Shown: positions 21,611-33,082 of the stretch, one piece after another | Position numbering within the stretch: position 1 is the stretch's first letter | Layout of the letters: the number at the start of each line of letters is the position of its first letter | Assembly (NCBI GenBank): GCA_019915135.1 | Contig: JAHLMK010000004.1 | Coordinates: 2,914,001-2,978,000, forward strand | DNA: 64,000 bases | Source of the DNA: Strobilurus pachycystidiatus | Lineage: Eukaryota; Basidiomycota; Agaricomycetes; Agaricales; Physalacriaceae | Direction: 5' to 3' | Program-made: the position numbers and the translations under genes | Notes under the pieces: generated by a model | Database searches by the model: none | What the model was told of the DNA's origin: nothing | What the model saw: only the letters and a program-made list of their open reading frames with translations

Positions 21611-22456
21611 TGTCATGATGTGGCCTCACCATAGATCAAGGCCCTCCACTTTGGTCTTTGGCGTCCTGATACTACGGCTACACGTACCAGCGCCACACCG
21701 GAAGATGCCGAGAGATATATCAAGGGGTTGAGAGTTCGATCCCTTATGGCGACAGAACCGGGATCCTGAAGTCCCGCCCTTGTCGGGCTTCCCGCCCTCC
21801 CGGATACACTTTGGAGCAAGCACACATAGTGTGAGACACCCCGGGAATATACTTAGGCCGCGTGAGTCAGGCGGGAGTCGGTACCCGACCAAACCCGCCT
21901 TCCCGACCAATGGGCGGTCATCGATCTGTCGGGCGGTCATTGGGATGTCGGGATCTCCGTCATCCGCAGCGTCGGACCACTCCCGACGCATCGGGAGTAT
22001 GTGGCAGAAGCTTCGAGAAGAGGGACGGTGAGCAAGCATGGGATTAGTATAAATACAGAGACAACGCTGTACTAGTTACTCAGACTTCGTCCTTAACCAG
22101 TTTTCCCCCATACAACTCCGTTGGGCACTCTGAGCTCTCCGTGGTAGGACTCACCCACATGTCTCCCTTCGATACCTCCGTCAACGTCGTTGATTCCGAC
22201 GAGAGAAGGCTCCCCGACGCCACACCTGGGACTAGGTCCGGCGGCGAGCCTTGTACCTTGGGATTAGGTTCCTACGGTATCTCGGTCTCTGACGAGATGG
22301 ATGTGCGACCGTCGAGGGACCCTACGACTGTTGCAGTACGACCAGTCGAGCACAATACGAGGATGTACGTGGTACGCTCGCAGGAAAGCTATGGGTTGAC
22401 TACAGGGGTAGTCTCTCATGAGCGAGTCCATGTCACGGCGGGACCAGGTCGTAACA
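21611..22456 (+). repeat. 3' LTR of the LARD-like element
   Basis: This is an 846-bp direct repeat of 3,028-3,873, followed by duplication AGGTA (22,457-22,461). The Gypsy LTR resumes right after it. Confidence 0.9.
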
Positions 22457-22461
22457 AGGTA

Positions 22462-23099
22462 TCTTTATGGTGCAAGGTCCTACAGACTCCTGCTTTCTTG
22501 TGGATAGGTTGGATGGAGATCGTTAAGAACATCCTTTCGAGCGCGGACGCCACAGGGGAGTGCTTTCTTAAAGTGGTAATACACCCTGCTTTCGGGGTGG
22601 TCCTTGATCATAGATCATGATCGATCGGCATAGCGGAAGGCGTCGGTTCGGAGTCCTTGACAACTCCGAAGGTTGTTTCCCCAGAAGGGTTATGACGACC
22701 TTGAACTATTTCGGGACCTTCCAGGTCTTCGGATCGACGTGCGCAGGTCTTGGGTTTGCTCTAGCTGAGCTGCTTGGAGACCTTTGGACCCTCCTTGAGT
22801 GTGAATGGTTACAGCACATAGTCTGCAGTACAAGGTACACGCAAAGGTACGGGATCTTGACAGAGATCCAACGCGCGGATAAGGATATTCGGATGAAGGT
22901 GATCGAAGGTTTCGATCGCGCCTGTCCTAAAGGACTTGTTAAGGCGCCTGGACCTTGTCCTGGAGGCTTGCCCGCGTCAGGGCAGTAATTCCTGCGTGCT
23001 CTATCCTAAGTACTTGACTGGAGGTTCCTAAGGTCTTTGGGCTGTTCAGGAATCGCAAAATTCCCCGTTTCTAGTACTGTAATAGTACCCTGCGTATCA
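22462..23099 (-). repeat. Gypsy 3' LTR, second part
   Basis: This 638-bp segment matches about 37,192-37,829 of the right LTR with a few transitions. It ends in GTATCA. On the minus strand a purine tract AAGGGGAGA (23,100-23,110) lies just inside it, as expected for a 3' LTR. Being next to the plus-strand gene at 23,298, this LTR end may supply an antisense promoter. Confidence 0.9.
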
Positions 23100-23297
23100 T
23101 CTCCCCTTGACTTATGAAATGTCGTCCGCGACATAGTCCTTGGTGGTTCAGAACCTTTATCCTGGGTACCAGGCCGTCGTGACGAAGTCCCCTTTTGGTT
23201 TCTATCGCCCGATGGACCCTCTTTTGCCTAACTTCGTTCCGTTATAAAAGGTCCTGGGACTTGTCCTCAGACCTTTCATTCCTGCCTTTCTTCTATC

Positions 23298-24833
23298 ATG
23301 GCTCCCAAAACTTGGACTCCCATCGCAAAACTGCTTCCCACAACGCCGCATGTTCCGTCCGCGAAGGACCTGATCACTACGCGCGACCTTGGCGCTGGTC
23401 TTGTCGCTTATGCGCTCGACTATGACCCTCCCGCCAACACACCCGACTTCCTTATGTACCTCGGCATGCATCTTACGCTCATCATTCCCAAGGTCCATCG
23501 TCTGGACCTCAAGAAGGCGTGTTCGAATCCCGACGTGGCACTGGAGATCACCGGCTATGTTGACAAGATCATGGAGAGAGTCCTTGTGTGTACTCCTTCG
23601 CTTTGTCCTTTTCCTGATCCTGACTTCATCCTATCCTTGTTTTTCTTTAGGCCGTCGCCCATGACCTTTGCACCTTTCCGAATGGTTCCAAGGTGTCGAC
23701 GGACATGGCGGTGTTCTTTTTCAATCTTCGCCTCTATGTAGGGATGCTGGTACACCTTCTTGGGATTCACCCTCAGACGCCGACGCACCACATCGCTCAT
23801 ATTCTCCAACCTTTGGTGAGCAGCTGCAAGAAGGCGTCTAACGCCTACTTCCCTGGCCTGTCCCCGGGTCACCCTATGCATCCGGATAACGCTTATGTCA
23901 AGCCGGACAAGGTTGAGAAAGGCAAGGTATGTCCTTTCGTTACTCGTCGGTTTCCTACTGTAACCTCTGGATGTCTTCGCTTAGAAGGCGAAGAAATCGC
24001 CCGAGGTCGTTACTGAGGCCATGGAGAAACGAGCCGAGACGGGAGACGGCGACGTCGCGATGGATCCCGACTCTTGTGCGCGCTTCTTTCGTCCGGAGTA
24101 CTTTAATTGGGCTGACGATGTGGCAGCTGGCGAGAGCGACGGTGAGGACTCCGTTGTCGTAGTCGGTGATACTGTGCGCTCAATTTCTTTGCCAGTCTCA
24201 TCTTCCTTTATTGAAGCCTTTCGTCAGCTCCAAGTCGCCAATTCCTTGTCAAAGGAAGCCAAAGCGGTACGTTCCTTTGAATCCTATGTTTGTCCCGGAC
24301 TTCCTTATGACTTCTTTACTAGTCATCCTCCGTCCGTTACCTTCCTTTCGCAGCTCTTCCGGGTATGGACATTAACGCCCGTGTTTACCAGAAAGCTCTT
24401 CAAACCTTGGGCGCAATCAATGGTCAAGAAGCTCCTCCTAAGCGTAAGCTTAACGATGAGAACGCTCGTCGCGTCGTTAAGGCTGCCCGACCTTTGACCT
24501 TTGTGGTCGAACCCGTCGTTCTTAAACAACTTGAAGGCGGTAAGGTGCTTTTTCCTCGCTCCTTGGCTTGCGTTGTTGATTCCTGGTTGCTTCCTTTTAG
24601 CGAACCAGTACATCAACGGTCTGTCCGCTGCGTTGGCCCAAGTCCACAAGCGTATGTCAAGGTTGTCTGGTCTTGACGATCCCAACATCTCGCCCAACTT
24701 GGTCATTTTGGAACGCCAGTACCGGCACGACATTATCTCGACTTTCAACGAGATTCGGGGCCGTATCCAAGTCCTGCAGTCGACTCGCGACCTTTATATC
24801 TCGGCCTTAGACGCGATTGACCAGGCTCAGTAG
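23298..24833 (+). CDS. Gypsy accessory gene X, antisense to the element (unknown)
   Basis: Five exons fit GT..AG borders and keep one frame: 23,298-23,585, 23,651-23,926, 23,985-24,266, 24,323-24,539 and 24,601-24,833. They give a protein of about 431 residues. It begins MAPKTWTPIAKLLP. Helical stretches such as MAVFFFNLRLYVGMLVHLLG, an acidic patch, a basic KRKLNDENARRVVKAARP segment and a C-terminal helix (ERQYRHDIISTFNEIRGR) can be seen. I recognise no family. It lies 200 bp from the inner end of the 3' LTR and is transcribed against gag-pol. Its introns can therefore persist through retrotransposition, because the genomic RNA carries only their complement. Confidence 0.7.
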
Positions 24834-25206
24834 ACTACAAGGTCCTTCTTTAGCTTAGCTTTTCGCCAAGTCTTAACCAGTACTACTTATAGTTTTCGCT
24901 ACTTCGTCTTTATACTGGTTTCGGATTCCTTTTCCACTTGTAGGAGCGGTAGTCACTTCATTTCCTTAGACTACTCTAGGCCCAGTTGGTGCATAATCCA
25001 ACTCCTTTCGATTTGAACCCTTAAAGTTTCCTGGACCGCACCTTGGTAGGTCTAAGATCGAACTTAGTTCGATCGGCTATCGCCGATCGTACCTACCTTT
25101 AGATAGGTGGCGCCTAAACTTTGTATTTTATCGGTTCGTTCGGACCTTCGACTGACGGGGGTCCTCTTTTAAGTCGGTCCTGCAGACAGGAATCTCATCT
25201 TTGATC

Positions 25207-26343
25207 ATGCCCGCACCCGTCCTGCCTTCCTTTGCAGATACGCGCATTCAAGGCGTTCGACTTCGCTCGCCTTTGACCTCCTTTCAACATGACTTAGTCA
25301 CAGCGGACCTTGCGCTGAGCTGCGCCATGGAGATGTACAACTATACACGCTACTTCGTCGCGGTAGTTCGTCGTCCTGATGGGACCTTAGCTACGGAAGA
25401 CGACACTCGTCTCCTTCCCCAGCTCAAGCCTCCGGTTCATGCCTTTGGCCGCGACGAACCTCTAGACGTCCCGACCTTGCGCTATCTTTTGCACGTTCTG
25501 GTCAGTCTAGTTGATTTTGTCTCGACACCTTTCTTGTTTAACGGATGGTCCTTAGGTCCGCTTTCGTTATATCTGGGAACCCGCTTTTCACTTCCAGAAC
25601 GTGGCCATTCCTCAAGGTTTCAAGGCGCACTTCTTTCCTTTGTACTACACCGCCGTCGAACTTTGCAAGGCTTGGTTCGCCGAAGGCAATACCTTTGACG
25701 GTGAAGGCGCCCGCTTCCACCTGGGGGACCTTAACATGGACATCCTTGCGAGTCACCCTTGGTTTACCCAAGAGTTCATCGGACCTTTCATGGTGAGTTA
25801 AACCTGGTCTTTTCCTTTCATGTCTTGTGGTCGGCGCTGACCTTAGACGTAGGTCGAGGCCCACTTTGGTGGTTACTCCGGCTTTTCCACACTCCTTCGC
25901 TCGCTTTACATCGGGTCTGACGACCTGAAGGTCCTCCCTGTTCAGTATGGGGACCTTCCTGCCGACCTTGTCACGGTTATGAAGTGGTGGCCCGAGTTCC
26001 AACGTCAGAACTCTGCTCTTTACGGCTGGGACGACGTCTACGCGTTGGATAGACCTCCCAATATGCGTCGGTTGATCCCCGAGATTGACCTTCCCGCCAA
26101 TCGGGTCCGTGAACAACTTCGTAGTTTGAGGTCCGTTTGTAACTTCTGTGTTTCCAGCGCCCCAACCAGTCGCTGCCTATCATCGATCCACTACTCTGGC
26201 TCATCGACTGGTCGGAGGCCACCGAAGTAGACTACGAACTCCTTGCTGCTAGTATGTTAGCAATCGACCTTCGCAACGCGGGACCTTTCTATGCGCGCCT
26301 TGCGAACCTTGCGGTCCCTCCTGATTGGAGTCGTTTTGCTTAG
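25207..26343 (+). CDS. Gypsy accessory gene Y, antisense to the element (unknown)
   Basis: Exon 1 is 25,207-25,500 (MPAPVLPSFADTRIQG... LLHVL), exon 2 is 25,556-25,792 (VRFRYIWEPAFHFQNVA...), and exon 3 starts at 25,853 (VEAHFGGYSGFSTLL...). The last exon starts near 26,158 (RPNQSLPIIDPLLWLIDW...) and ends at 26,343. The first two introns are clean GT..AG and in phase. I could not find an in-phase splice for the third, so a small indel is possible. The predicted protein is about 350 residues, rich in aromatic residues (FIWEPAFHF, HFFPLYYTAVELCKAWF, MKWWPEFQ). No known domain, signal peptide or membrane segment stands out. It is the second gene on the strand opposite to pol. Confidence 0.65.
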
Positions 26344-26735
26344 TCCTTAGTTTGACTTCTCTTGACCTAAAGGTCGCTTGTCTTTTCTTCCTTACGAATG
26401 TTCCTTATAGTCACATTGCTTTTGCCTGTATTACCTTACTCGTAACGCAGTTCCCTGTGGGCCTTTTCGACTTCCAAGGTCCCTAGCCTCTGACCTTCGC
26501 GACCATTGGTATATCAAGGAGAGTCCTGGACTCTCCCCTTGACTTAAAGGTTCCAGCTAAGGTCCCTTGTTCTTGCTTCCTTAATGTTTTCACACGGTTC
26601 TTTGGGTACAAGAAGTTGTAATTTTTGCGTAAATTACAACGGGGGCGGGGGATGCGTATATGAAAGTGTCCATTTCGGCACTGTGACTAGCTTGCATGTA
26701 TATATATATATAAAAAACATAGCGGCGGGACGCTA
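26344..26735. other. Spacer between convergent accessory genes Y and Z
   Basis: There is no gene. The region holds AT-rich stretches including a short TA repeat (about 26,700-26,713) and should contain the 3' ends of the plus-strand gene Y and the minus-strand gene Z. Confidence 0.55.
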
Positions 26736-28851
26736 CTAACGTCCTACCGCTATCTCGGCGACCTTCCTGAACTTCCAACGACTCTTCTCACTCAGGGAGA
26801 AGTACAACGCCAGGACCTTGTCCACGTCCTCGGCGGGGTCGACACGGCTGGCGGAGGCGGAGGACGGCGCGCCTTGACGGCTGGCTCCTTCGCCCTTGTC
26901 CTGTCGTTGGGCCGCGCTGATCGAGGTGGTGGCCCCCTTCGAGGACTTGGTCGAGGCGGGAGGCGGGGCGGCGCTGACCTTTCCCTTCTGGAGGCGGGTA
27001 CGGGGCGCTTGGATTTCCTCGACGTCGGAGTCGCCGGTGCCCTCTTCGTCCGACGTCTCCTCCTTCTTCGCCTTGCCCTTCTTTCCCGCCGTGCTCTCGA
27101 CGCGACGGCGCTTCGCCGGGGGCTCGTCCTTCTTCCTCTGCTTCTCCTCCTTCCACCGCTGGTCCGCTTCCTTCGCGATCGCTTGGGCGGCGTCGGAGTA
27201 GTCCTGGTGGCGCCGGGCCCGGATCTGAGAATCGGGCTTGTTCCTCGCCACGGCCTGCAACTGGGCGCGGACCTTCAACGCGACCTCCTTCCACGGCTCG
27301 GGGACCTGACTACGCCTCCACGCGACCCAGCACGGACCATGTTGCCCGTCCTTCTCCTTGCACTGGTCGCACATGAAGCTATTGTTCTTCTCCGCGGGCG
27401 TGGCGTGGATCCTGAAGTAGGTGCAGGTCAACCGCTGCTTGATGCAGGGGACGCAGACACCGTCGTCGCGGTGGAGAGGGATGCACGGATTGCTTTTGTC
27501 GCGTACGTCGAGGATGAAATCGTCCTCCTCCCCGTCGCTGGCCTCGGCGTCTTCTTCCAGCTCGTCCACCTCCTCCGGTTCCTCCTCGACGAACTTGCGC
27601 TTCTGGCTTCCACCAGTGGTGGCGCGTGCGACAGAGGTTTTCCTGGCGGGGGCGACGTCCTTGTCCTTGGGTTCCACCTTTATTGCGACGGCCTTCGGCC
27701 TTGTCGGAGCGTCAGCAAACGTTAGCGGCGCGAGGGTGCGGCGGACGTACTTGGTGGTCGACTTGGGACCTCCTTTGCTCGCCGCAACGTACGGCTTGCG
27801 CTTGGGGGGTTCCGCCTCGGGCTTGGGCGTGGGTTCGTGGTGCGAGGAGGGCGCCGGGGACGGCGTTCGCGAGTCGCGAGGACTGGGCGACTCTTCCTTC
27901 GCGATCTCCTGCATCGTGGGGCGCGGCGTATCCTCGTCCTCGACCTTGCTGTCGAGGCTGGGCGTCCCGTCGCGCTCGTAGTTGGCGATTCCGAGCTCGG
28001 TTATCGCGCTCTCGATCAAGTTGTCCATCGTTTTGTAGAAGAATCCTTGGATGGCGGTCTCGTCGCGCTGTCTTCGCATTTCTACGAGTAGCGCGCCCCA
28101 GAACAAATTAGCCCGGTCCTGGTTGTGCACAAAGTTCCAGAGGTGATCCAGCTCCAGAAAACAACGCTGGGCGTCGTCTTCTGAAAGCCGGAGCGCGAGC
28201 TCGGGGGCGATGCGGTCGTTATCTAGGAAGGTGATATTGTAGACGGGGCGGACCTGCCTCCTGTACGTCGTGGCGTCGCGCCACGCGGCGCTCAGCGCCA
28301 TCTCGACACGTTCCAGCGGGGTGGCCTTGCCTGCTGGGGTCGACTCAAGCGCGTCCTGGAAGGTCAACCAGAAGACTCCGTTACGGAGATACGCCTTGTA
28401 GCCGGCCTCGTTCAGGATGTCTCGTGTTGACGCCGGTTTGGCGCACAACGACTCGGCCAGGCGCAGGCTGATCCCTGCGTCCAGCTCTGGTGGCGCGGTC
28501 ATGTTCGTGAGGAAGCCGCTGTAGTTAAACAAGGGGCGGGTCATTTTGACATGGTCGGGCCTGGCTTCACATGCGATGGGCGGGGGCTAGCGCGAGGAGT
28601 GGCGGTGGTAAGTTTTGCGTATTTCTACGCGTCTTTTACCATTACTCACCTGTTCCTGCTCTTGCGCCTCTTTTTCCTTTTCTTCCTGAGCTGCGGGAGG
28701 CTCCTGACGTCCTTGTGGCGACGTTGGCGGCGGCGGCGGCGACTGCTCCTTTTGGTAAGTAAGTTCGCATGCCGCCCTGCCGGCGATCGTGTTGGTTGCT
28801 TACCTTCACGTCCTCCTGGCGCTCGGTGTCTTGGTGCGAACTTGTTGACAT
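26736..28851 (-). CDS. Gypsy accessory gene Z: three-exon sense-strand Cys-cluster protein
   Basis: Exon 1 (28,851-28,804) encodes MSTSSHQDTERQEDVK, exon 2 (28,748-28,650) is Pro/Glu/Gln-rich, and exon 3 runs from 28,586 to 26,736. Both introns have GT..AG borders and exact phase. The product is about 665 residues. It has a helical N-terminal domain (SRLRL-like start, WLTFQDAL, ELDHLWNFVHNQDRANLFW), a Ser/Pro/Lys-rich middle, and an acidic block (EEEPEEVDELEEDAE). A cysteine cluster follows (CVPCIKQRLTC, then CDQCKEKDGQHGPC), then a basic coiled region and a C-terminal helix (VDKVLALYFSLSEKSRW). The cluster looks like the zinc-binding modules of fungal DNA-binding proteins. It occupies the place of env in retroviruses but has no signal peptide or membrane span. 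Confidence 0.75.
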
Positions 28852-29190
28852 TGTCGTGGTGGTGGTTCGGTGCGTGGTGCTTCCTTTTTGCGCTTACCAC
28901 ATCACCTTACGGTTCCATCACCTTTAAGCTTTTCTTTATTCGCACCCCGCCACTTCCCTGATGCCTCGTGCCTTGTCTTGCTTCCTTATCCTGTCCTTAT
29001 TTCAATGCTACCTTAGCCACCCTTGTAGCCAGCTGGGCACAGAATAAGTCTTAAATAAAATTTTTATAGTCTTTGAATAAATAGACCGGTGTCCCTCTAT
29101 TCTCTCTTTACTTTTCTGATGACGTCCCCGTCATCTGGTATGGTACCTTAGCTTCCTTTGAAGCTGTAGTTCATTCTTGGGTGCTCAAGG
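28852..29190 (-). other. Spacer between integrase end and accessory gene Z
   Basis: There is no supported gene. On the minus strand it lies downstream of the pol stop (29,191) and upstream of the gene Z start, so it is the place for a splice acceptor or internal promoter for gene Z. An AT-rich patch is present at about 29,050-29,090. Confidence 0.45.
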
Positions 29191-31123
29191 TCACGTAGTT
29201 CTGGCAAGGACATCTAAGGTCTTCGTGATCGGCTTACTTATGAAGTGTAGTCGATCAAAGAACTGTTTTCCAAGGTCTATAGGATCTCGTCGCGATACAA
29301 AAGGTATTACACGGAACTGAGCTATCTTGTCTTTGTAGATCGTTCCGTCCAACTCGCAGACCACATAGTTTCCTGCCGAGGTCCTTGTTACTACCGCGTA
29401 AGGTCCCATAAACCTTTCCTTGAACTTCGCATTCATTTCTGATTCGATCCTAGTGTTCCTTACTAGTACTAGTTCGCCAGTTTTGAATTTGTAGCGAGGG
29501 ATACTGTTCTGGAAGTCCTCTAGGAACTTCGCCGCGGCCTTCTGTTTATTTAGAAGGACCTTCGACCTTAGCTTGACAGTATCTTCCTTGTGCTTGATGA
29601 GCTGCCTAGCTCGGAAGGCAATAAGGTCCGAATGGGAGACCAGTCGGCCTGGTGCTTCGACCAGCCAAGTCAATTCCTCCAGGTCCATTGGCATGATTGG
29701 TTCACAACCGGTTACTGCCTGGAACGCTGAAGTACCTAAACTTCTCTTTATGGTAATGCGCTCTGCCCAAAGGACCTCATGTAGGAACTCTGGCCATTGC
29801 TCGGGTTTACCCCTGCATACCTTGAAGAGAGATTGACGGATATCCCAGTGTCCTCGTTCAACCTTTCCGTTGGCTTGCTTATTGTACGCCGTGATCAAGA
29901 TACCTGTAATACCATATTTCTGTTCAATATGTACTAAAGCCTTCTTGATTGCTGGCCCGTTGTCAGTTACAATTTCCTTGATACAACCCCACCTGCACAG
30001 AATGTCCTCGAAGATCCATTCTCCCAGTGACTCGGCGGTCTCTTCCTTGAGAGCCCTTGCCTCGGGCCAACTTGTTAATCCACACCTTGCTACGGTCACA
30101 GCGTTGAAGCCGGCCCATTTCGAAGGTTGTTTCTTTCGAATGGATTCCTCTCCTGCCTTAGGCATCCGGAAGGTGTCTATATAAGCCCTTTCGTAGATAC
30201 CTGGAGTCGAAGTGATTGTTGGTGCAACTTTTATGTTACGTTTCTGGCGCTTTTGGCATAGTACGCAGGTCCTTACATACCATCGTATGTCAACCTCCAT
30301 ACCTGGCCACCAGAATCGCTTCATGATGAGTTGTAACACGGAATATTGTCCTTTATGTCCTGCCCGGTCGTGTAGAGCTTTACAAACCGGGATTTGTTCA
30401 TTTGGAAGTAGCACTCGACGGGGGTGGGAGTCCGAATGGGTTCGGTATAACCTTTCATGCTGGACAAAGAAGTCTTTGCTCCATTTCTCCAAGTCTTCGT
30501 CCTCAAGTACATCTTCCGATTGTAAGTAAGGTTGAAGTTTGGGCAAATAGGTCTCCCACAGCCGTTCCCGTTTGCTCTTATTGAGCTCTGGGAACTCCGT
30601 GATATGCATCCATCCTTCGATATCTTTAACGTTGACTAGTCCCGCAGTCCTTACCGCTTTAGAAACCTTTATATGGTCTGGTAAAGGACTCCGTACTATT
30701 TCTTGGAAGTAGCCTCCCCTACTGTCGATGTCATTCCTGAAAGTGTCAAAGTCTAAAGGTTGCTTCTCTATAGGCAGACCTTTGGGCTCCTGATACTCAA
30801 AGGTATTGACCTCGTCATCCTCTATGTTTATGTGAGGTCTGGGTACTACTACATCATGCTCTGAAGCTGGACGGCGACTTAAACTATCCGGGCCGTGAAC
30901 CTTTCCTGGTACGTGTACAAGCGTGAAGTGGTACATCAAGATCTCCTCAGCCCACCTTTGCAGGTTTGCGTTCGCTAAGGAGTCCACGTTGGATAACATG
31001 CCTTTGATGTATTTTGCATCTACTTCAATTTCTAGTTTTCTACACCCTAGAAGGTAGTACTTGCACGCGGACAGAGCTCTGAAGAGCCCGAATAGTTCTC
31101 GCTTGGCTTGCGAGTACCTTGCC
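29191..31123 (-). pseudogene. Gypsy pol, C-terminal part: RNase H end and integrase
   Basis: After a frameshift near 31,124 the frame reads YSQAKRELFGLFRAL and LGCRKLEIEVDAKYIKGML (RNase H), then a connection segment, then integrase. The zinc-binding HHCC pattern is in HDRAGHKGQ ... CVLCQKRQ. Catalytic acids are visible in AYIDTFRMP, IVTDNGPAIKKAL and GKVERGHWD. A GPY/F module follows (ERFMGPYAVV, NYVVCELDG). There is no chromodomain after it; the protein ends DVLARTT. The part is intact by itself but is cut off from RT by the upstream frameshift. Confidence 0.9.
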
Positions 31124-33082
31124 TCTTTCGTTCAAGGTCAGAGACATAAACTTCGCAAAGTATCGTTTCTTAGGGTCCTTGGGATCTACCTGGGACAGAT
31201 AGAAACCTACTGCCTGGTAAGAGGTGTCTACCGACAGTGTGATTGGCGTGGACCATTCATAATTCAGTGGTTTCAGCATCGGACAAGTTCGTATGGCTTC
31301 CTTTAAGGTATCCATACTTTCCTGCTCCTCGTCTGTCCATCTGAACTTGGTGATGTCCTTGGTTAACCTGGTCAAAGGTAACGCCTTCTTAGAGTAGTCC
31401 TTTACGAATGCTCTGAAGATTCCAGCTGTTCCTAAGAACGAACGGACTTCCGTGAGCGCTTTACAAGGGGGCCAATCCGAGATCACCTTAACGCGATCTT
31501 CAGCTGGCTTTCTACCTTCGTAGGTACAGACATGTCCCACTACCACAATTTCTTCTGCACAAATGATAGCCTTGTGACCAGAAAAGGTCCCTCCGGCATG
31601 TTTCATTCGTTGTATGATCCTGTTCATGTTCACAAGGTGTTCCCAAACGAACCGCCGCACTTCAGGATGACCTGGAAGCGTTTCGTAGGTGCCATCAGCT
31701 TGTTCATATCGCGTGGCGGGCCCACGGACGGGCACATCGTCGATATAAGGTCTGGTAAAGGCTGGTATTTCATCTTTGAGAATCGTTGTAACATCGTCAT
31801 GAAAGATAGGTACTGAATTAGTCCAGCCCATTGGTAAGGTCTTTAACCTTAATGCTCCGTAAGGTGTCGAGAAGGTGGTCATATCGCGAGACGCGGTGGC
31901 AAGGAGCCGTTCGTCGTATCCAACGAACAGGTCCAAGGTTCCTCCACAACTTCGTCCTGCAAAGGACTCCGCTAGTTCCTCCGTGGCTGGAGGTAACCCT
32001 GAGTGCGCAATGGTCACCGCATTGAGTGGTTCCAGACTGTGCACTAGGCGAAGTTTCTTTCCATCCTTCTTAACAACACAGAACCACCTGGAACGGTATG
32101 AGGAGTTCGAAGGCTCATACACGCCCGAGTCTAGTTTGTGTTTGATAATCTTACAGACTTCGTCATAGATTCCTGGTGGAATGGGTATATTCCTTAACAC
32201 CCAAGGTGTATGTGGTATTACCGGGATATCCACTGGTGGAAAGAACTCTGGTTTGAAGTGTCCTTTCTCAGATTCCTCCCAGGCAAAGCCTTCGTTCTGG
32301 TTACAGAAGATGGAGTCTATAATCCGTCTTTCTGCATCCGTCAGGAAGTCCCCGACGTGGTCGGCTTGTATCTGTTCCCTCCTTTCGGCAGTATACCTAC
32401 CTGTGGGTACGAAGGGTGGTGGATCAGGTACTAATTCCGGCATCCCAGCTAGTGGGTCTCCATGAATGTGGCGCTTGATCCTGAATTCTTCAGGTAAGGT
32501 TCCAAGGTGAGCTTTGGTTTTCAAGGCTACTGGCTTGTACTTCTTTCCTACGAATACACCCCTCTTAGGGATCTGACTTTCCAACCTTAGGAACTCCTGT
32601 TGTGCCTCCGCCATGTAATCTTTTGGTAAGGTTACCGACAAGCCCGTAAAGACTTGTTCTAGCTCCTTTGGTACCCCGTAAAAGAGATTCAAAGTCGCCG
32701 TGGCGTAGGACTTAAGTTCTTCTTGGTCTTCCGCAATCTGGTTGATATTGAATACCTTGCGAAAGCCTTGAGTCTTGGTTGGGACCTTTAATAGTCCCGT
32801 AGGTGTCACCATATATTCTGGGACGGTCATATGTGTCGGTGCCTGGTGCATCGATGCATGCATAAAGGCGTGTTGTTTCCTTAGCCTTTTGGCTGCCTGA
32901 TGAACCCTATTGGGTGACTTCTTCATGTATAAGGACGTTAAGTCCCCTTCCCCGAAGGTCTCCCTGTTATCACCAGGTATCCAACTTTGCTTTACTTCGA
33001 TGTTTCCTTCTGGTGACCTTTCAAGAATCAACACGGCTTCTTCATAGGAATTTCCTACGTCCTTAGGTTCCCGTGAAAACCC
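31124..33082 (-). pseudogene. Gypsy pol, N-terminal part: reverse transcriptase
   Basis: The frame opens by a -1 step at 33,076-33,082. RT motifs in order are WFCVVKKDGKKLRLVHS, GTLDLFVGYDE, LRLKTLPMGWTNSV and the catalytic RPYIDDVPV, then FLGTAGIFRAFVKDYSK of the thumb and connection. RNase H starts with LSVDTSYQAVGFYLSQ and breaks at about 31,124. There NERG is followed by a wrong frame; loss of two bases from a GA repeat explains it, because the +1 frame continues with YSQAKRELFG. The RT active site is intact. Confidence 0.9.

Larger units (their letters stand above)
3028..22456 (+). mobile_element. Non-autonomous LTR retrotransposon (LARD-like)
   Basis: LTRs of 846 bp each (3,028-3,873 and 21,611-22,456) begin TGTCATGATG and end GTAACA. 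They are flanked by a perfect 5-bp duplication AGGTA (3,023-3,027 and 22,457-22,461). A purine tract AAAAAGGGGATAT lies directly before the right LTR, so the element points to the plus strand. Once KDZ1 (5,778-20,743) is removed, the internal region is only about 2.8 kb and shows no protease, RT or integrase motif. It must therefore depend on enzymes supplied in trans. The LTR copies differ at about six positions by eye. Confidence 0.85.

Noticed and set aside
26874..28111. Long Leu/Arg-rich and Ser-rich plus-strand frames
   Set aside because: They are shadows of the GC-rich gene Z on the minus strand, with no motif and frame competition.
26736..28851. Gene Z as a retroviral envelope
   Set aside because: There is no signal peptide, membrane span or furin-type site. 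It looks like a nuclear zinc-binding protein, and only its position recalls env.
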